Below are positions 8,464 through 16,988 of a stretch of DNA of 64,000 nucleotides, piece after piece. A program made the position numbers and the translations under genes. The first letter of the stretch is position 1, and every line of letters begins with the position of its first letter. The DNA is from QHXM01 sp032160165. Its GTDB lineage: Bacteria > Acidobacteriota > Blastocatellia > Pyrinomonadales > Pyrinomonadaceae. The stretch spans positions 1-64,000 of the forward strand of contig JAVHWA010000124.1 in NCBI GenBank assembly GCA_032160165.1. Reading direction: 5' to 3'. The notes under the pieces were generated by a model, which was not told the origin of the DNA, did no database searches, and saw only the letters and a list, made by a program, of their open reading frames with translations.

Positions 8464-9363
8464 CTAGGGCGTGGCAGCAGAAGTCTGGGCTTCCGGATTC
8501 TTGAAAAGCGTGTCGTCCATCTTGATCCCATAGGTCACGGTTTTGAGGCTTGTCTCCTGCCTCTGCTTGCCGTTGACGGTCATTACCGTGCGCCTGGGAA
8601 CGAGCGTGCCTTGGACATACTGATAGTCGTAAAATTTCTGCATGTACTTTTGTGGCTGACTCCCGTCGGCGGCAAGTTCTTCGTACTCCAGCGAGAGGAC
8701 GCGCCAATATTTCTGGCTGATGTAATAGCGCGTGCGACGTTTCTCCTTGTCCGTTAACTCAATCACGTAGAGGTCTATGTTCTGTTGTTTGTCTTTACCA
8801 TTCAACGATAAGGTTGACCCGTTCTCTTTGTACCGCAGCAATGCGTCTATGCCGTGCCACATCTGTGATAGGAACCCATTGGTAGCTTCCAACCGTGGTG
8901 TGAATGCCGAGCCGTTGATGAAACCCCATGTCTTTCCGTCCCCATAGACCAGAGAGTATTCTAAAGTCGGGGTCTTTTGATCGAGTCGAACTTTGTCCTT
9001 GTCCGTGCTCTCGCCACGAATGAACCGGCGCTCGTATGTGCCATCTTCGGTTCGCCCATCGTCCGCAATACTCGTGGTTTTGCCGCGCTCCCAACCGTTA
9101 CGTCTAACCTGAGCAAGCCCTGGACGGGTTCCATAGATGAAGATCGTATTCTCGGCGACCTGTTCGGCTGTCACGTCTTTCGGATTAGCTTTCGGCGTGA
9201 CCTGTTTCGGGGCCGCACTGCTCTTGTCAGGCGCCGCCTTGGGTGTTGTGGCCGGCTTGTCGGCTGGGGTGTCCTGAGCCAATGCGGCAACGGGTCTTGC
9301 AAATGCAAAGACAGCTGCCAGGAGCACAAATATGAGGACTGAGTTTGTGGTGCGTCGCAACAC
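8464..9363 (-). CDS. Exported protein, LolA/LppX-like fold suspected
   Basis: A 299-residue protein with a signal peptide (cleavage near ALAQD, residue 30), then a Pro/Lys/Ala-rich linker to about residue 65. The mature part is dominated by beta strands with repeated charged and aromatic edges (TYERRFIRGE, RTRYYISQKYWRVLSLEYEE, TLVPRRTVMTVNGKQ). That pattern resembles outer-membrane lipoprotein-sorting proteins and other half-barrel lipid carriers; the assignment is tentative. It is the first gene of a leftward pair with the small exported protein. Confidence 0.7.
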   Translation of the reverse strand: MLRRTTNSVLIFVLLAAVFAFARPVAALAQDTPADKPATTPKAAPDKSSAAPKQVTPKANPKDVTAEQVAENTIFIYGTRPGLAQVRRNGWERGKTTSIADDGRTEDGTYERRFIRGESTDKDKVRLDQKTPTLEYSLVYGDGKTWGFINGSAFTPRLEATNGFLSQMWHGIDALLRYKENGSTLSLNGKDKQQNIDLYVIELTDKEKRRTRYYISQKYWRVLSLEYEELAADGSQPQKYMQKFYDYQYVQGTLVPRRTVMTVNGKQRQETSLKTVTYGIKMDDTLFKNPEAQTSAATP

Positions 9364-9535
9364 TAAGGAATCTCCTTAAAATTATTCAGGATTCATGAAC
9401 GGCGATATCAGGGAAAGTCGGCCCATTCGGTTCGGGAATTCTAACACACGCGTTCCAAAAAGTGCGTGGTCGGGCCAAGCGGATGCCGGAACTTATGGAT
9501 GCGCCGGCGGTAGAGAGAGGATGCCTGACCGTCGT

Positions 9536-9564
9536 TTGACAACTTCAGCGCAGGCTTGTAGAGT
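9536..9564 (+). promoter_or_regulatory. Sigma-70 promoter of the ATP-grasp gene
   Basis: TTGACA (9536-9541), a 17-base spacer and TAGAGT (9559-9564) form a near-consensus housekeeping promoter. It would give a leader of about 95 bases before the ATP-grasp start at 9668. The rest of the 9364-9667 gap shows no convincing gene. Confidence 0.6.
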
Positions 9565-9667
9565 GCACGGTTTTCTGCGTTAATCCAACGTGAACAGTAT
9601 CGGGTGCTCCTAATACAGCTTATATACGCCCCGTTGTTTAGGTCTCAAATCGAAAGGATAGTTTGTT

Positions 9668-10726
9668 ATGAAGAAAGTAGGGATTCTGGTCGGCCGCGAG
9701 CAGTCGTTTCCAGAAGCGCTAATCAATAGCATTAACGAGAGAGGCAAAGGCGAGGTAGTAGCGGAGTTCATGACACTCGGCGGTGTCCGGCTGGATATGG
9801 GTCGGGAGTACGATCTGATTATCGATCGCATTTCTCACGAGATCCCATTCTATCGCGCGACCTTGAAGCGCGCCGCCCTCGAGGGAACAATAATAGTAAA
9901 CAACCCGTTTTGGTGGTCGGCCGACGACAAGTTCTTTAACTTTTCCCTTGCCACGAAACTCGGGGTTGCAATCCCCAAGACCGTCCTCTTGCCGCAGAAG
10001 GACTATATCGAAGGTGTTAATAGTGCGAGCCTGCGCAACCTGGAATTCCCGCTCGACTGGCAAGGGGTAATCGATTACGTGGGGCTGCCGGCGATCCTGA
10101 AGCCGTTCGACGGCGGCGGATGGAAAAATGTATCGCGGGTCAACACGTTGGAAGAGCTCTGGTTCGAGTACGACCAGACCGGCACGCTCTGCATGACGCT
10201 GCAGGAGTTCATCGCCTTCGACCAGTTTGTTCGTTGTTATTGCATCGGACAGGAAGAAGTGATGATCATGCCGTATGATCCGACCAAGCCATACCTATCG
10301 GGTGAGCAGTACGTCAACAACCCAAACTACCTCTCTGCGGAACTGACTGAGCGAGTGGTTAACGATGTGAGAACGATCTGTCGCGCGCTGGGGTATGACA
10401 TCAATACCGTGGAGTTTGCGATCAAAGACGGCGTGCCTTACGCGATCGACTTCATGAATCCCGCGCCCGATGCAGACCTTCACTCGGTCGGCGAGTTCTA
10501 TCATAACTGGGTGACGAGCGCGGTGACGAATCTGGTCTTCAAGCGGCTGGGAGAAGCACGCGAACAACCTCGTTATCGCTGGGACGCGCTGCTCAATCCA
10601 GCACCGGTTTCCGAGCCAATGATGGCTGCGGCGGCTGCGGCAGACGTAAAGAAAGGCGGAGGCCCGCCACCAAACCTTCGCAAGTCAACCACAAAGAAAC
10701 CCGCAACCGCTCGAACCAGGAAGTAA
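9668..10726 (+). CDS. RimK-like ATP-grasp ligase
   Basis: A 352-residue ATP-grasp protein. The N-terminal part (1-100) is the Rossmann-like preATP-grasp region. The ATP-binding LKPFDGGGWKNV loop is at 144-155, and the metal-binding end of the grasp (TVEFAIKDGVPYAIDFMNPAP) is near 255-275. Residues from about 315 on form a low-complexity Ala- then Lys/Thr-rich tail of unknown use. It should activate a carboxylate with ATP for ligation to an amine or thiol. It has its own promoter. The nearness of a permuted ATP-grasp and a YbdK-like ligase suggests a shared pathway, which is inference. Confidence 0.8.
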   Translation: MKKVGILVGREQSFPEALINSINERGKGEVVAEFMTLGGVRLDMGREYDLIIDRISHEIPFYRATLKRAALEGTIIVNNPFWWSADDKFFNFSLATKLGVAIPKTVLLPQKDYIEGVNSASLRNLEFPLDWQGVIDYVGLPAILKPFDGGGWKNVSRVNTLEELWFEYDQTGTLCMTLQEFIAFDQFVRCYCIGQEEVMIMPYDPTKPYLSGEQYVNNPNYLSAELTERVVNDVRTICRALGYDINTVEFAIKDGVPYAIDFMNPAPDADLHSVGEFYHNWVTSAVTNLVFKRLGEAREQPRYRWDALLNPAPVSEPMMAAAAAADVKKGGGPPPNLRKSTTKKPATARTRK

Positions 10727-10731
10727 TGCAG

Positions 10732-10875
10732 TTCAACGTTCAACGTTCAAAGTTTGAGACTTCAGCTTCAACTGCGGAATGATTTGGCGAGTGGCTGGCA
10801 CCGGGGCTCTGCTCGCTAAGGAGCGCCAAGTGAAAATCGAATCGAACCTTGAACGTTGAACCTTGAACGTTGAAC
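10732..10875. repeat. Heptamer inverted repeat, GAACGTT family
   Basis: The left arm begins five bases after the ATP-grasp stop and holds TTCAACG twice and TTCAAAG (10732-10752). The right arm holds GAACCTT, GAACGTT, GAACCTT, GAACGTT and GAAC (10844-10875), the reverse complement in the same 7-base register. About 90 bases separate them. The right arm ends just before the stop of the next, convergent gene. Confidence 0.85.
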
Positions 10876-10880
10876 TGTCT

Positions 10881-12317
10881 TCATTCCGTCGCGGTAACGT
10901 TTCGCCTGGGAGTGAGAAGTTTTGCGATCAGCGAAACGCCGATCCACGCGATAAGCGAAGAAGAGGCCAGGGCCCATCCGACGCCCTCGATGGCCTCGTC
11001 GAATGACGGGCCAAGCAGCGCGAGAATCACGCTCGCCAGCGTCATGCGTGCTGCGAGGCGCCTGGCGCGCTGCAGATTCTGCAGCCATCGCACCCGCCGC
11101 AACTCAGCCACCAAATAGTCATCATCATTGTTAAGCCGAGCGTAGTAGTCGGATTCCCTGCGAGCATATCGCGAGCTGGCCTCGTCCGGCGCGACACGCG
11201 CCGCCGCATCGTAATGATGTACGACGTGCGCCAGTTTTCCATTTCGCAGCGCGACTTCCGCCAATCCGATCTCCGAACGAAACGCTCTGGGATTGATCAC
11301 AAGCGCGCGTTTGAAGGCCCGAGTAGCGTGCGCAAGCTCGCCATTTTCGTAGAAGCTTTCGCCGATGCGTGAAAGCAGCGGTGCGTCTTCGCCAGCAGTC
11401 TTGAGCGCGAGCCGAAGGCAAGCGCGCGATCGTCGCATCAGGCGCGCGTCTCGGGCCGCGCCGGCTTGCGAACGAAGATACCTCGCAAACTCGTAAATGA
11501 GCCATCCGTCCTGTGGCATGACCAGGAGCGCCCGCCTAAAGGCTTCGGCCGATTCTCGCAGTCGACCAGACGCCCGCAGTTCATTAGCCGCAATCCGCAG
11601 CAATCTCCCGCGTTCGACGTCGATCGGAGTGGGAGTCGCGCCTTCTGCTCGCTGGTGGCGTATGTCGTGGGAGGAGCCATGCTCGAGATCGTTGGTCGCG
11701 CCTTCCAGGACCTCCAGCGATGCGATTCGAAGCAGCTCGATATTTGCTTTTAGTGTACGCGAGTCCGTTAGGTAGTCCCGCAGCTCACTCGATCGTGCAT
11801 CGACCTTGTCGTATCCGAGCAAGGGGAAAAGCGTGCGGACCATCTGTCGATAGGATTTTCCCCCGGAAGAAAAAACCAGGCTGTGACCTTTTCCGACAAC
11901 TTCACTCCGGTAGCGATAGCGCACACGGCCGCTGCGACGAAGGGTCCTTACCGCGCTCGTCTCGACGCGCTCGATGTCGTTTATGTGCAGGCTTAGGGCT
12001 CGACCGCGGACAAGTCGAATAAGAGCAGGAATCAGGCCTTTTCGTGTGAGCTCCTCGCCATCGAAACTTATTCGATCCGTAAATGCGAGAGCAGGAGTGA
12101 CGATCCAGGCTATGCCGATGGCTATCAATGAAGCGACATCGTATTCTGCGCGCAGGAGCAGGCTGGCAGCAAAGGTGAGTACAGAGGCCACACCCAGGTA
12201 GCCTCCCGGGGAAACGCGGACACTGGCCAGGCGCGCACGTCGCGCCGGCGGCATAATTCGCTCGTTAGCGGCCTCTGCTACCGCAGCCGGAATGACTGGT
12301 TGTGCTCTATCGGTCAT
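10881..12317 (-). CDS. TPR protein with membrane segments at both ends
   Basis: A 478-residue protein. Two close hydrophobic segments at about residues 38-78 are followed by a cytoplasmic PH-like stretch (FDGEELTRKGLIPALIRLVR, then the RVRYRYRSEV strands). Tetratricopeptide-type helices run from about 235 to 400 (ESAEAFRRALLVMPQDG, HATRAFKRALVINPRAFRSE, VVHHYDAAARVAPDEASS). A final pair of membrane helices lies near 430-470. It probably scaffolds other proteins at the inner membrane. It lies five bases after the YdjM-like gene and is probably cotranscribed with it. Confidence 0.75.
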   Translation of the reverse strand: MTDRAQPVIPAAVAEAANERIMPPARRARLASVRVSPGGYLGVASVLTFAASLLLRAEYDVASLIAIGIAWIVTPALAFTDRISFDGEELTRKGLIPALIRLVRGRALSLHINDIERVETSAVRTLRRSGRVRYRYRSEVVGKGHSLVFSSGGKSYRQMVRTLFPLLGYDKVDARSSELRDYLTDSRTLKANIELLRIASLEVLEGATNDLEHGSSHDIRHQRAEGATPTPIDVERGRLLRIAANELRASGRLRESAEAFRRALLVMPQDGWLIYEFARYLRSQAGAARDARLMRRSRACLRLALKTAGEDAPLLSRIGESFYENGELAHATRAFKRALVINPRAFRSEIGLAEVALRNGKLAHVVHHYDAAARVAPDEASSRYARRESDYYARLNNDDDYLVAELRRVRWLQNLQRARRLAARMTLASVILALLGPSFDEAIEGVGWALASSSLIAWIGVSLIAKLLTPRRNVTATE

Positions 12318-12322
12318 GTGTT

Positions 12323-13462
12323 CTAAGGTTCGCCGCCGTTTTCATCGCAGGCTACTGGAACGTTCAAAGAGAACGTGCCCCGCCGCGAGCTGCCCGGCTC
12401 AGTGTATCGTATGTCCGCGAATTGCACGAGCAGTCCACTAAGGCAATTTCCGTCGACGCGGGCTGCTGGAAACCGCGCGAAGTCGAGGAAGATCCGAGCG
12501 CGTTCATCCTGGGCCGCATGTGCGACAGCATCGGCCGCGAGCCCTTCAGGCTTCTCGAACCTGGACAATTCGCTCATCTCGCCACCGGGTATAGAGACGA
12601 AGAACCGGTAAACAGCGCGGCTGGTATCAGCTACGCACTGCCAACGCAACGGGTCGGCAAGTGTTGGCATCGCGGCAAGGCGATTGAGCTTCTCGCCCTT
12701 CTCACTCGAAAGCTTCTCAGCCACGCTGCGGCCATGAGAGAGCGCAACACGATGCGCGATTGTTAGCCCACCGAAATAGACGATGACCAGGGCAAAGGCG
12801 CCGATCACGACCAGCCTGCCTCGCTTAACGCCGAGGTTGGTCGCTCTTAGAAAGAAAAGCGCAACGATGGCGCCCATCCAAATAGCGCGGAAGATATTCG
12901 GATGAAGCAGGCCACCATTCTGCAGTGGAAGGTACATCACAAGCGCAGTCAGCAAGAGAGCAAGGCCCGTCCAGGTAGCCAGTTGCCACTTTCGAGCCGA
13001 CGTCACAAGAAAGGCCGCGCCACCAATGATAAGCCAAATCCACGGATCGACGATGAATACCAAGTCTCCGTAGAACCATTGTCCATTCCAGGGAAGAAGC
13101 GGTCGAACACCATAATTGTTAGCCCAATCCAAAATCGGATGGCTGGCGCTTAAAATCAAAGATGCGATCAGGAGTCCACGCAACTTTAGACTGGGATCTC
13201 GTTTGCGGATGCGGGCAAGTACCTGGTCTCCCGCGTAGAACAATAGCGGGATGAAGAGTGCTAGAGCCAAGGTTCCAACGATGGAATGGGTTATCCCTCG
13301 GTGATTGTGAAGGTAGAACCATTTGCCTCCCAGGGTCGCGACAATATCCAGGTCGGGAGCGTTGGCCGCAAGAACGCAGACAGTCGTCGCCATCGGCGAC
13401 AGACGCTCGAGACCAGCTTTTGCGGTGGCAAGTCCGACGAGCGTATGCGTCAGGTTGTCCAT
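12323..13462 (-). CDS. YdjM/DUF457-family membrane metal-dependent hydrolase
   Basis: A 379-residue integral membrane protein of the YdjM-like family. It opens with MDNLTHTLVG, then has a conserved APDLD (about 35-39) and HRGITHSIVG (about 54-63), and SHPILDW further on. These Asp and His residues are the putative metal ligands. Several membrane helices fill residues 60-230; the last third is hydrophilic. The family is called membrane-bound metal-dependent hydrolase, but its reaction is not established. Confidence 0.8.
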   Translation of the reverse strand: MDNLTHTLVGLATAKAGLERLSPMATTVCVLAANAPDLDIVATLGGKWFYLHNHRGITHSIVGTLALALFIPLLFYAGDQVLARIRKRDPSLKLRGLLIASLILSASHPILDWANNYGVRPLLPWNGQWFYGDLVFIVDPWIWLIIGGAAFLVTSARKWQLATWTGLALLLTALVMYLPLQNGGLLHPNIFRAIWMGAIVALFFLRATNLGVKRGRLVVIGAFALVIVYFGGLTIAHRVALSHGRSVAEKLSSEKGEKLNRLAAMPTLADPLRWQCVADTSRAVYRFFVSIPGGEMSELSRFEKPEGLAADAVAHAAQDERARIFLDFARFPAARVDGNCLSGLLVQFADIRYTEPGSSRRGTFSLNVPVACDENGGEP

Positions 13463-13524
13463 GAAGGAAGTGTCGAGCTAGGCGTTTGGACCAGCGAAGG
13501 CGTTCGAGTGCTGGTCTCGGGCAG

Positions 13525-14337
13525 TTACCTCGCGAAGCTGTTAGGTAGCGGTAGAGGCGGCAACTGGCCGAAGCGGGTAGGGTCTAGTTTCTCCAGTTCG
13601 TCTGCTGCCTTGCGCGCGGCAGCCGACTGGGCGGCAGGCTTGCCGTCTTTGTCCTTTGCCTGGCGTGCTGTCTCAACGATTTTGAATAGCAAGTCAGCCG
13701 CTTCCGACTTCTTGCCGAGCTTTTGATAGACTAAGGCCAGATAGAGGTTCGCCGTATCCGGTACGATGATACTGTCATTTTGCTTTGCAAGCTCAGCGTA
13801 GATGGCGGCAGCCTCGTCGTACCTGGCGTCGGCTTCTTTGGCCTGCGCGAGTGCAAACTTGGAGAGCGTTGCTACTTCTTTATTACCGCTTTTCGCTAGG
13901 GTATCCAGCTCAGTTATGGCTTTCGCGCGATCGAGGGTAAGTAGATTTGTGGCCGCGAAGTAGCGGGCGTATTCACCGGTTGACCCGCCGTATTTGGCAG
14001 CGACCTTTTGAAACTCCTCGACTACCTTTTGTGCCTTCTCTTTTTCGGTACGAAAGCTGGGCTCAGTGGATCCTGGAACGGAAGTCTCTACCACCGGCGC
14101 CTCCGATAACTTCAGCGCTTTGGCCATAGCCTGACTGGCGTCGTCGTTTCGACTGCCGATCCAGGCCATCACTCCCCACGCAACCAGGCCAATAAAGAGC
14201 ACGGCGCCGAGGCCGTAGAGAATGACACGCCCCTTGCCCGCGAGTCGGTCCGCCGCGCGATCGACAAACCCCATAGTCGTATCGCGAAATTTATCGTGCT
14301 GGAGCTGTCGCGCACGCTTCTTCTTATACTTTGCCAA
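13525..14337 (-). CDS. YfgM-like TPR protein, membrane anchored
   Basis: A 270-residue protein with a basic N-terminus, a single membrane helix at about residues 38-60 and a periplasmic region of TPR-like helices (ALAQAKEADARYDEAAAIYAE, LYLALVYQKLGKKSEAADLL). The layout matches the tetratricopeptide-like/YfgM family, whose E. coli member attaches to the SecYEG translocon and periplasmic chaperones. The C-terminus is Pro-rich. It stands alone, 62 bases upstream of the YdjM-like gene and in the same direction. Confidence 0.75.
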   Translation of the reverse strand: MAKYKKKRARQLQHDKFRDTTMGFVDRAADRLAGKGRVILYGLGAVLFIGLVAWGVMAWIGSRNDDASQAMAKALKLSEAPVVETSVPGSTEPSFRTEKEKAQKVVEEFQKVAAKYGGSTGEYARYFAATNLLTLDRAKAITELDTLAKSGNKEVATLSKFALAQAKEADARYDEAAAIYAELAKQNDSIIVPDTANLYLALVYQKLGKKSEAADLLFKIVETARQAKDKDGKPAAQSAAARKAADELEKLDPTRFGQLPPLPLPNSFAR

Positions 14338-14609
14338 CTAATATCCTCTCGCAAGAACGCACGGATAGTTACGTTCATTTAACGGTGATTAGAGCGAAGC
14401 GAACACTCTAGCCGCCGCCGCGAGAGCTTGTCAAGCAAGGCCTTAGGGCCTGCATTGACCCTTGTAAGACTGCGGTGCTACGCTCGCGCTTAAGGCGCGA
14501 CAACGACGGATATTCATGCGACCGGTTCGTGCTCTTGATCCAATTCTAAGGGTCCGGTCGCGCAGGCAGCGAATTACCGGAATATCCGGGAACAAAGGCG
14601 GGATTACAG

Positions 14610-15335
14610 GTGTCTAAGGGTGCGACTGTTGAGGAAGCGACAGCATTTCTCGAGGACGCTTCCCGCCGCTGGGGGACACGCGTGAGCTTCGGAGAGCCAA
14701 TCGCCCTCCGCGGGCAGGAGTTGGAGCAGGTTGCTGCGGCACCCTCCGATCAGGCGCGTTCAGAGGCTGAAGCACAGTTCATTGACAGACTTCGAACTGG
14801 TGATACGGCAGCATTCGACAGGCTGGTCGACGAGCGTTCGGGAGAGATCTACGCCCTGCTCTATCGATTGACTGATGACCCGGAAGACGCGCGGGACCTG
14901 ACGCAGGAAACGTTTTTGCGGGTCTTCCAAAGCATCGACCGATTTCGGGGTGATGCAGATTTGAAAACCTGGATTTACCGGATTGCGATCAATCAGGCTC
15001 GTAATCGGTGGCGCTGGTGGCGCAGGCGACGTCGCGATTCGACTCTCTCGCTTGATACTTCAGACTCGCACGACGAGAGGCCGTTAATTTCCCGGTTGCG
15101 ATCCAGTGGGAACGATCCCGAGCAGGACACGCTGGCACATGAACGCGAGGACGTACTTCGGACGGCATTGCATACCCTGGGGCGTTCGTATCGTGAGACG
15201 GTGATCCTGCGCGATGTAGAGGGCCTCAGTTATGAGGAGATTGCGTCCACCCTTGAGATTAGCATCGGGACAGTGAAATCAAGGCTGGCTCGAGGACGGC
15301 TTGAACTCCGCAGAAAGCTCACGGGCGAGTTATGA
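14610..15335 (+). CDS. Second ECF sigma factor
   Basis: A 241-residue ECF sigma factor, started here with GTG. About 55 poorly conserved residues precede region 2 (AAFDRLVDERSGEIY, DLTQETFLRVFQSIDRF). Region 4 is complete (TLGRSYRETVILRDVEGLSY, GTVKSRLARGRLELRRKL). A basic RWRWWRRRRR linker lies between. The partner anti-sigma factor is encoded downstream at 15898, but about 560 bases of repeat-rich DNA separate the two, which is unusual for such pairs. The start codon is uncertain because only a weak AAAGG lies upstream. Confidence 0.88.
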   Translation: MSKGATVEEATAFLEDASRRWGTRVSFGEPIALRGQELEQVAAAPSDQARSEAEAQFIDRLRTGDTAAFDRLVDERSGEIYALLYRLTDDPEDARDLTQETFLRVFQSIDRFRGDADLKTWIYRIAINQARNRWRWWRRRRRDSTLSLDTSDSHDERPLISRLRSSGNDPEQDTLAHEREDVLRTALHTLGRSYRETVILRDVEGLSYEEIASTLEISIGTVKSRLARGRLELRRKLTGEL

Positions 15336-15478
15336 GTTTTGAGTTTTGAGTTTTGAGTTTTGAATTGGGCACGCTTTTGGTGGGCGGATGATGACTTTGA
15401 TCGGAGAGCTCTTTGCAAAGTAATTAGGGGTTTTGAATGCTTCGTCTGAACTCAAAATTCAAAACCCATAATTCAAAA
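15334..15478. repeat. Heptamer inverted repeat, GAGTTTT family
   Basis: Four exact GAGTTTT units (15334-15361) begin on the stop codon of the sigma gene. The right arm, CTCAAAA, TTCAAAA, CCCATAA, TTCAAAA (15451-15478), is the reverse complement in the same 7-base phase. About 90 bases lie between the arms. Confidence 0.85.
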
Positions 15479-15720
15479 TTACTCAGCGGATGGTTGACCC
15501 GCCCCGGCTTCACAACAAACTCGGTGCCAAAGGGTCGAAGTGACGAGGGCGGCCTTGGGCTTGAGGAAACCCTGTGGGTCTGCGCGGTGAGCGAGAATTG
15601 AAAGCGGCCAGCAACGCCGGTTGAAGAATTCGCTTAACGAACGGGACCGTAAGGAGCGTCTTGCCCGAAACCGCAAACGTTGCTTCCTTGAACAAAGGGA
15701 GCAGCCGGGGCCGGTCAGCC
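15479..15720. other. Non-coding stretch between sigma and anti-sigma genes
   Basis: About 240 bases with no convincing gene. Short reading frames on the minus strand lack a ribosome-binding site and any recognisable domain. The stretch lies between two repeat blocks and may itself be part of an inserted repeat element. Confidence 0.4.
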
Positions 15721-15888
15721 ATCCGTGAACGAGAGGTTGGAGGTTAAATGTCAGTAAGAACTACGACCGACTTATCCTCTGACATCTAGCCTCCGACATC
15801 TAACATCCGTGAACGAGAGGTTGGAGGTTAAATGTCAGTAAGAACTACGACCGACTTGTCCTCTGACATCGAGCCTCCGACATCTAAC
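15721..15888. repeat. 84-base tandem duplication of a hairpin unit
   Basis: Two copies of an 84-base unit stand head to tail (15721-15804 and 15805-15888) and differ at only about two positions (cttatcc/cttgtcc and atctagc/atcgagc). Each unit carries inverted arms: GGAGGTTAAATGTCAG on the left, facing CTGACATCTAGCCTCC on the right. The second copy ends ten bases before the start of the anti-sigma gene. Confidence 0.85.
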
Positions 15889-15897
15889 ATCTGAATC

Positions 15898-16695
15898 ATG
15901 ACTTGTCAGGAATTACAACAGGCGCTTTCGCTTTATATCGACGACCAGTTGCCGCTGTCTACTCGCGCGCTTTGCGACCAGCATCTGCACGGGTGCCCTC
16001 TTTGCCGTGTGGAGTTGGACGAACTCCGCGCAATCACTCGCGGCCTGGCGGCGATTGCGCTTCCCCCGCCCTCGACTAATCTTGCGTCCTCCATTAAGTA
16101 TGCCTTGTCAATAGAAGCAACCGTCAAGAAGCGTCAACCGGCTCTGCCGCTGAGCGAGAGGCTGGTCCGTTGGCTCAGGCCTCGCCTGATGCCGTACGCA
16201 GTCGGATCGATTGCCTCCGTCTTCCTCTTCACCGTGATGTTCAATGCCCTGCGCCCGCATCTGCAGGCATTGGCCGGCGCGGCCATTGCTGCGCGCGAAG
16301 AGGGCGTGTCTTTACGAGTTGTCTATGTTGGATCGGATGGGAGAGAAGTTGCGCCGACGCTTACTGCGCAGATGTATGCGGACCAAAGGACGCCGTTCAA
16401 CGACGAATCGCCCAGCCTTAATCCGCGCGGAGCGCTGGCAGAGCTGACCCGCCTTCATGCCCATAGCAAAGAAGACGAGGACGACATGATCGTCGTCACT
16501 GATGTCTTCAGCGACGGCCGAGCGTCGCTTGCAGACATTGTCCAACCTCCGCGGGACCGGAGAATGCTGGACGATTTCGAAGTTGCGTTGCAGAAGAACG
16601 CGGCCTTCGTTCCGGCCTCGTATGACCGCCGGCCCGAAACCATGCGCGTCGTCTTCGTCGTTCAGAAAGTGGAAGTCCCGGAACGGAATTTCTGA
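15898..16695 (+). CDS. Anti-sigma factor with zf-HC2 domain
   Basis: A 265-residue protein with an N-terminal zinc finger (C3, H29, C33, C36; HLHGCPLC), one membrane helix near residues 100-117 and a periplasmic domain of about 140 residues. It should bind the ECF sigma factor encoded upstream. The periplasmic part (ending VVFVVQKVEVPERNF) is not a domain I recognise. The wide repeat-filled gap before it makes coupled translation with the sigma gene unlikely. Confidence 0.82.
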   Translation: MTCQELQQALSLYIDDQLPLSTRALCDQHLHGCPLCRVELDELRAITRGLAAIALPPPSTNLASSIKYALSIEATVKKRQPALPLSERLVRWLRPRLMPYAVGSIASVFLFTVMFNALRPHLQALAGAAIAAREEGVSLRVVYVGSDGREVAPTLTAQMYADQRTPFNDESPSLNPRGALAELTRLHAHSKEDEDDMIVVTDVFSDGRASLADIVQPPRDRRMLDDFEVALQKNAAFVPASYDRRPETMRVVFVVQKVEVPERNF

Positions 16696-16699
16696 GAGC

Positions 16700-16887
16700 A
16701 GTGGTCGGTGGTCAGTGGCCGGTAGTCAGTGGTCAGATGGTTGTGGAGCGCTAATTGTTTCTCCCCGCGTGAGTGCCGCGCAATAACCACCAACCACCGC
16801 CTAGTGACCACCGACTACCGACTACCGACCACCGCCCACCGCCAACGGTTTTTCCTGCCAACTACCGACTGCAAACTGCAAACTGAC
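16700..16887. repeat. Heptamer inverted repeats, GTCAGTG/ACYACCG family
   Basis: The left arm just after the stop codon reads GTCGGTG, GTCAGTG, GCCGGTA, GTCAGTG, GTCAGAT (about 16706-16740). The right block reads ACCACCA, ACCACCG, CCTAGTG, ACCACCG, ACTACCG twice, ACCACCG, CCCACCG (16786-16841). A third short run, CTGCCAA, CTACCGA, CTGCAAA twice, follows near 16856-16883. All keep a 7-base step. Confidence 0.8.
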
Positions 16888-16893
16888 TTCGGC

Positions 16894-16923
16894 TTGACGC
16901 TCCGCGCGCGAGCGTGCTAGTTT
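16894..16923 (+). promoter_or_regulatory. Candidate promoter of the gcv operon
   Basis: TTGACG (16894-16899), an 18-base spacer and TAGTTT (16918-16923) give a moderate sigma-70 match. The start of gcvT would follow about 60 bases later. I found no glycine-riboswitch-like structure in this leader, although such riboswitches often control gcv operons. Confidence 0.45.
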
Positions 16924-16988
16924 GCCGTTTCATACACGTTTACGTTCAGAAACTTCAATCATCTCGTCAGAGAGGTGTAGCAAACACT

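Noticed and set aside
9395..9583. 62-residue plus-strand frame before the ATP-grasp gene
   Set aside because: Low-complexity composition, no ribosome-binding site, and it overlaps the likely promoter.
10732..10875. Classical rho-independent terminator
   Set aside because: The arms are about 90 bases apart and no T-run follows; better described as part of the heptamer repeat family.
15479..15722. Overlapping 65-70 residue frames on the minus strand between sigma and anti-sigma genes
   Set aside because: Basic, proline-rich translations without domains, lying between repeats; treated as non-coding.
15721..15888. CRISPR array
   Set aside because: The two 84-base units touch each other with no variable spacers, and there are no cas genes in the window.
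16914..16988. N-terminal extension of gcvT from the ATG at 16914
   Set aside because: The 25 extra residues do not resemble the family and run into the -10 region of the likely promoter.
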